Shown in pieces: positions 61,035-64,000 of a DNA stretch of 64,000 nt (the stretch's first letter is position 1; each line of letters begins with the position of its first letter). Below the pieces are notes generated by a model. That model was not told the origin of the DNA and searched no databases. It saw nothing but the letters and a program-made list of their open reading frames with translations. The DNA lies in assembly GCA_963823525.1 (NCBI GenBank), contig CAWGLW010000001.1:558001-622000 (forward strand), given 5' to 3'. The translations under genes were made by a program, and so were the position numbers. Source of the stretch: CAWGLW01 sp963823525 (lineage in GTDB: Bacteria > Pseudomonadota > Gammaproteobacteria > Steroidobacterales > Steroidobacteraceae).

Positions 61035-61511
61035 ATGCCCGGTTATCACCCGGCGCAAATGAATATCGCAAGACTTGTCGAGCCGATTGACTCGCCTCGG
61101 CTGGCGGAGTTCATTGCCAATCTGGATCGAATCAATGCTCTGGCTGACGATGCGCCAGGCTTTGTCTGGCGGCTCCAAACAGAAGAATGCGCCGCGACGG
61201 CGATTAGGGGATTCGGAGAAGACCGCATCGTCAATCTGTCTGTCTGGAAAGACATTGCGTCATTACACAGATATGTATATCGCCCTGACCCTATCGATGT
61301 CATGCGCCGAAGAAAGGAATGGTTCGAGAAGATGCAGGACGCGTATCTGGTGCCCTGGCGCTTGCCCGCAGGGCTGTTACCGACCGTGATCGAAACGAAA
61401 GCCAGGCTCCAGACGTTGCAATCTAAAGTTCCATCCCAGGCGGCGTTTACGTTCAAGCGCCCTTATCCGCCCCCCAAACGTGAAAACCGATTCGGATTAA
61501 ACCGGCTTTGA
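61035..61511 (+). CDS. DUF3291 family protein
   Basis: The 158-residue protein matches DUF3291, a dimeric alpha/beta-barrel family of monooxygenase-like fold: QMNIARLVEPIDSPRLAEFIAN, LDRINALADDAPGFVWRLQTE, VNLSVWKDIASLHRYVY and RRRKEWFEKM. Related proteins are antibiotic monooxygenase-like and may act on small metabolites; no function is known. It stands alone between gene-free stretches. Confidence 0.85.
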   Translation: MPGYHPAQMNIARLVEPIDSPRLAEFIANLDRINALADDAPGFVWRLQTEECAATAIRGFGEDRIVNLSVWKDIASLHRYVYRPDPIDVMRRRKEWFEKMQDAYLVPWRLPAGLLPTVIETKARLQTLQSKVPSQAAFTFKRPYPPPKRENRFGLNRL

Positions 61512-61895
61512 CGGCTCGTGTCCGACCCACCAGGGCCGTGTTCAGGATCTGGCGTGATGGTCTTTGGTGCAGTAAACAATCTTTAAGCGGGCTGAAGCCG
61601 TGTTTGTGGTCGACGAGCGACCGGTCGACACATCCCGCCTGACACAGTTCCTTCCGGTCCATTGCCTTATGCAAAGACTGCAGCCAAGCATCTCGCCGCG
61701 ATACCTCTCCCCGAAAGTAATACGGTGAATTCTGAGCAAAACATTTTTGCTGGAGTCAGCCTGCGGGATCACAGGTTACGGGAACGACACCGAATACCGG
61801 TTGATTCTGTTGTTTCCAGAGCACTAGCGCGCCATGCTTGTCGTCTCTGCAACCAAATACTTGCCCCCGCTGCTTCACCCACGGTACCGGACAGT
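61512..61895 (+). other. Intergenic stretch without a clear gene
   Basis: This 384-bp stretch contains short minus-strand frames (for example 61542-61772) that look like degraded coding sequence, with a VDHKHG motif. I cannot assign a family. Confidence 0.35.
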
Positions 61896-62720
61896 TTAAG
61901 GGTGCGGTTCGTGCCGTGCTCTCTGGCCGAAGGCGATTGGCTGATCGTTCTGTGGATCGCGATACCTTGCCCCCTCAGACTTGCCGAGCGCCATGATGAC
62001 AGGCGGCAGATCCGCTGTTGCCACCGGTGCACCACGACGACCCATGACGAACTGTTCCGCTGGCGGCGGCGACCACCGCAGCATGTCGTTATTTATGGCT
62101 TTGGCTAATTCCTTGCAGTACGCCAGAAGGCTTTGTGGTGTAACCAGACCACCTTTGTGCTGCGGCATCCTTTTGCCTACGCCGTTTGGCATGCCTTCGA
62201 CAGCAGCTTGCAGGGCCTTGAGCACCAATGTGGAGCAATTATTCTTGATGAAGTTGTATGACCCCACCCTCGTGGCCTTGTTCAGGTGTCTCTGCCAAAC
62301 GATTTCCGCAGCGTCGACGCTCAGACCTGACGACGGGCGGAAGAAGAATTTATGTGTCGCAGAACCCTCCTCGAGAGACTTGTCGGATCGGTTGACGACG
62401 TAGTTCCCACCGGGATTGTGGACGCCGCCAGCGACTTGGCGCGCCGGCTTTTCATTGGTCTCACTAACTTTTCCCGCCTTCGAGTCGTAGTACGCACCGA
62501 CCGCCTTCGGGTCCAACTTCGAATTGCCGTAGCCGACTGGGTTCTTGCGCGGGTGCCCCGCGCCTGAGCTATTGGCTCCCGCACGACCTGCGGGGTTAAA
62601 CGGCCCGACTGAGCCACCGGCCGGCCACCAGCTGTAGAATTTGGTCTGAGCAGTCCGCGTAATTTTCATCGACGCGTGGCCCGCATCTTCAACATTATCC
62701 CAAATGTAGACAGTCAACAT
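61896..62720 (-). CDS. Permuted papain-like (NlpC/P60/LRAT-like) protein, effector candidate
   Basis: The 274-residue protein (ATG 62720 after GGGGAG) has the N-terminal VYIWDNVEDAGHASMKI with the candidate catalytic histidine H15 and a later NNCSTLVLKALQAAVEG with the cysteine C162. A histidine before the cysteine is the permuted papain/NlpC arrangement. The WWPAGGSVGPF segment soon after the histidine and the glycine-rich YDSKAGKV region recall amidase-like toxins delivered by type VI or contact systems. There is no signal peptide. A cell-wall or lipid hydrolase activity is inferred; a cognate immunity gene is not recognised here. Confidence 0.62.
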   Translation of the reverse strand: MLTVYIWDNVEDAGHASMKITRTAQTKFYSWWPAGGSVGPFNPAGRAGANSSGAGHPRKNPVGYGNSKLDPKAVGAYYDSKAGKVSETNEKPARQVAGGVHNPGGNYVVNRSDKSLEEGSATHKFFFRPSSGLSVDAAEIVWQRHLNKATRVGSYNFIKNNCSTLVLKALQAAVEGMPNGVGKRMPQHKGGLVTPQSLLAYCKELAKAINNDMLRWSPPPAEQFVMGRRGAPVATADLPPVIMALGKSEGARYRDPQNDQPIAFGQRARHEPHP

Positions 62721-62904
62721 TTGAACGCTCCCCGTGGACGGCTTCTGGTGTCCGGCACATCATACGCCAAGCTGACCTTGGCCCCATTTACGGTCAGTTC
62801 TAACTTCGCGTTTCGCTGCCTCCGCGGCCATCTACTGACTATCGAAAAGTCCGCGGGTCGGCATAACCGCCCCGGGCCTGGGTCGCGACCCGCGGCAAAC
62901 AGAT

Positions 62905-63290
62905 GCGACTCATAGCGACAATAGCTGCAGCGGAAGCCTTGAATGGAAGACAATGCGTTCATCGCAGTGAAGCTCTGTGCTCACAAATTTTCAAGCGGCT
63001 TCAAATTGTAGCTGCAAAGCGCCGCCACAGGCTGCGTCCGCGCTCGAAGATAGTCGATATGACAGTGGCAAGGCTTTCGCCAGCGAAAATGCCGCGGCAC
63101 CCTTGCGCGATCGCCGCCCAGGACAGAATGCGCTGCCGACGTAAAGATAGTGGCCGGCTTTGATTCGGAGGCAGCCCTGTCGCCCGACCTCGAACTCGGC
63201 GCGCCGTGGGCTCAATAGCAGCAGCGCGTAGGTGCCTGGCACCGAGCTGAATGATTCAGGGTGCATGACCTCAGAGATTGCCTTCGGCAA
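62905..63290 (-). pseudogene. GIY-YIG-like DUF123 gene broken by frameshifts
   Basis: The first part in one frame reads GTYALLLLSP, then GCLRIKAGHYLYVGSAF. After a shift near 63127 the family continues as GPGGDRARVPRHFRWRKPCHCHIDYLRARTQPVAALCSYN, stops, and resumes in a third frame as IQGFRCSYCRYESHLF near 62905. These are in order the three conserved parts of DUF123 (GIY-YIG-related) proteins. Two frame shifts plus a stop mean the gene is dead. It could alternatively reflect sequencing errors in this copy, which is why raw reads matter. Confidence 0.75.
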
Positions 63291-63556
63291 TTACGAACCT
63301 GCCCTGTTGAGACCAATAACTCTCAATTCGCTCCTCTACTGGCCGGTGCGAAACACGATCGACAGCACGTCATTGACTGCCCGCAGCGCAGAATCAACGC
63401 GCTCTTCGCCTGACTGCCGGGTGGTGATTAGCCAGCGTTTCAGGATCCCCTTCCGAGATCTTTTTGTACTGTCCGTGATTTCCTTCGTGAGCCAATTACC
63501 TCAACAACTTTCGGAATTGCTTCTAAACGCCGGTCCTTAACAATATCAACGCTGCA

Positions 63557-64000
63557 CTATCCTGCAAGGTATCTCTGAAACAGCGCCCAACGATTCGGAT
63601 AGATCTTTTTCAGCTCGTTCTCGCAGGCTGTCCCGACGGCCGCGTTGTACAGAACCAGATATTCACAGAAGTCCTCCAACCCTACGCTGTCCTTGCCAGG
63701 CATGGCATACGGCGATGGGCGCTGCTTGTCGGCATCTGCAAAACGTTGCCATTCAGGCGCGGCATCTTTGTCCTGCCAAAACTTGCCATGGTAGTTGTGC
63801 GCGCATTCGTGCGTGACGAGGTTGTCGAAGTAGTTCTGCAGGCCCGTGCCCGAGCCAGTTTCCGCCAGATCCGCGGCCCTGCCCGGAAACAATTCCACCT
63901 CGCCACCGCCTGCGCGTCCTCGTAGACGCTGTTCTTCACCCAAGCGCAGCAGGATTCGCGTCGTCATCCTGCGCTGCTCTTTTGGAACTACCCGCAATGC
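63557..64000 (-). CDS. Zinc metallopeptidase-like protein, cut by window edge
   Basis: The frame is open at the right edge, so the N-terminus is probably outside the window; an in-frame TTG at 63997 is the first possible start. The visible part has a zinc motif HECAH (in LVTHECAHNYHGKFW) followed by EDFCEYLVLYNAAVGTACENE, whose glutamate could be the third ligand. The GLQNYFDNLVTHECAHNYH block resembles anthrax lethal factor-like/toxin-type peptidase ends. It lies beside the papain-like gene. Function and length unknown. Confidence 0.5.
   Translation of the reverse strand, partial: ALRVVPKEQRRMTTRILLRLGEEQRLRGRAGGGEVELFPGRAADLAETGSGTGLQNYFDNLVTHECAHNYHGKFWQDKDAAPEWQRFADADKQRPSPYAMPGKDSVGLEDFCEYLVLYNAAVGTACENELKKIYPNRWALFQRYLAG

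Noticed and set aside
61512..61895. HNH-like fragment with VDHKHG on the minus strand.
   Set aside because: The motif is isolated and the rest is frame-broken; not enough for a family call.
1..64000. tRNA, rRNA or CRISPR features.
   Set aside because: No TψC-like loop with a matching acceptor stem and no regularly spaced direct repeats were found. One GGTTCGAATCC-like string lies within a lipoprotein gene (57.9 kb).

Overview
The window is high-GC bacterial chromosome, densely packed on both strands. Its gene content fits a gammaproteobacterium, probably environmental or marine and aerobic: a wax ester synthase-type acyltransferase, AlkB with rubredoxins, an OxyR/Dps peroxide module, a photolyase, Cfa-type lipid methyltransferases, MscL and Blc lipocalins. 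The taxonomic statement is inference from gene content only; I see no rRNA, tRNA or CRISPR array.

The left part (1-16.6 kb) is mostly metabolic. It holds a partial SIMPL-domain protein, an acyl-CoA carboxylase carboxyltransferase, a WS/DGAT acyltransferase with a lysine-rich tail, and a minus-strand run mtnP - mtnA - class II aldolase - ThiF/MoeB that looks like a methylthioadenosine (MTA) shunt. These are followed by a GST, a TIR-TolB-TPR protein with a DUF924 partner, a secreted chalcone-isomerase-like protein, a gluzincin-type peptidase, MetY, a dienelactone hydrolase and a DUF4397 lipoprotein.

The centre (16.7-29.9 kb) is one long, tightly overlapping minus-strand block. From the promoter end it reads photolyase, SDR/DUF2867, a MerR regulator with a B12-binding domain (CarH/LitR type, key cobalamin residues kept), a Cfa-like methyltransferase, DUF2878, DUF1295, DUF6134, lipocalin, delta-9-type desaturase, FAD oxidoreductase, DUF1365, cyclopropane fatty acid synthase, a second lipocalin and a CIA30 protein. 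I read it as a light-responsive photoprotection and membrane-lipid-remodelling locus, and it is the most interesting system in the window.

From 30 to 43 kb come two truncated gene ends meeting tail to tail, then oxyR divergent from dps and a peroxiredoxin-glutaredoxin hybrid, then mscL, pbpG, and alkB with two tiny rubredoxin genes (AlkG1-like and AlkG2-like) divergent from an AraC regulator. A XRE-type regulator follows, divergent from an FAD oxidase plus membrane protein, with a perfect 17-bp palindrome between them. From 43 to 50 kb lies a hydroxy-acid locus: a 2-hydroxyacid dehydrogenase, an IlvD/Edd dehydratase with a 10-G tract at its start, an AraC regulator and an FMN alpha-hydroxyacid oxidase.

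The right end (50-64 kb) is accessory and eroded. It has long gene-poor gaps, copies of a dispersed repeat, a TcdA/TcdB-like stand-alone glycosyltransferase, a Notum/pectinacetylesterase-like hydrolase and an ABC exporter. It also holds fragments of a phospholipase D/cardiolipin synthase, a Crp/Fnr regulator, an IS3 transposase and a frameshifted GIY-YIG (DUF123) gene, two lipoproteins, a permuted papain-like protein and a zinc peptidase cut by the window edge. The glycosyltransferase, the papain-like protein and the peptidase resemble secreted effectors, but no secretion system is visible here.
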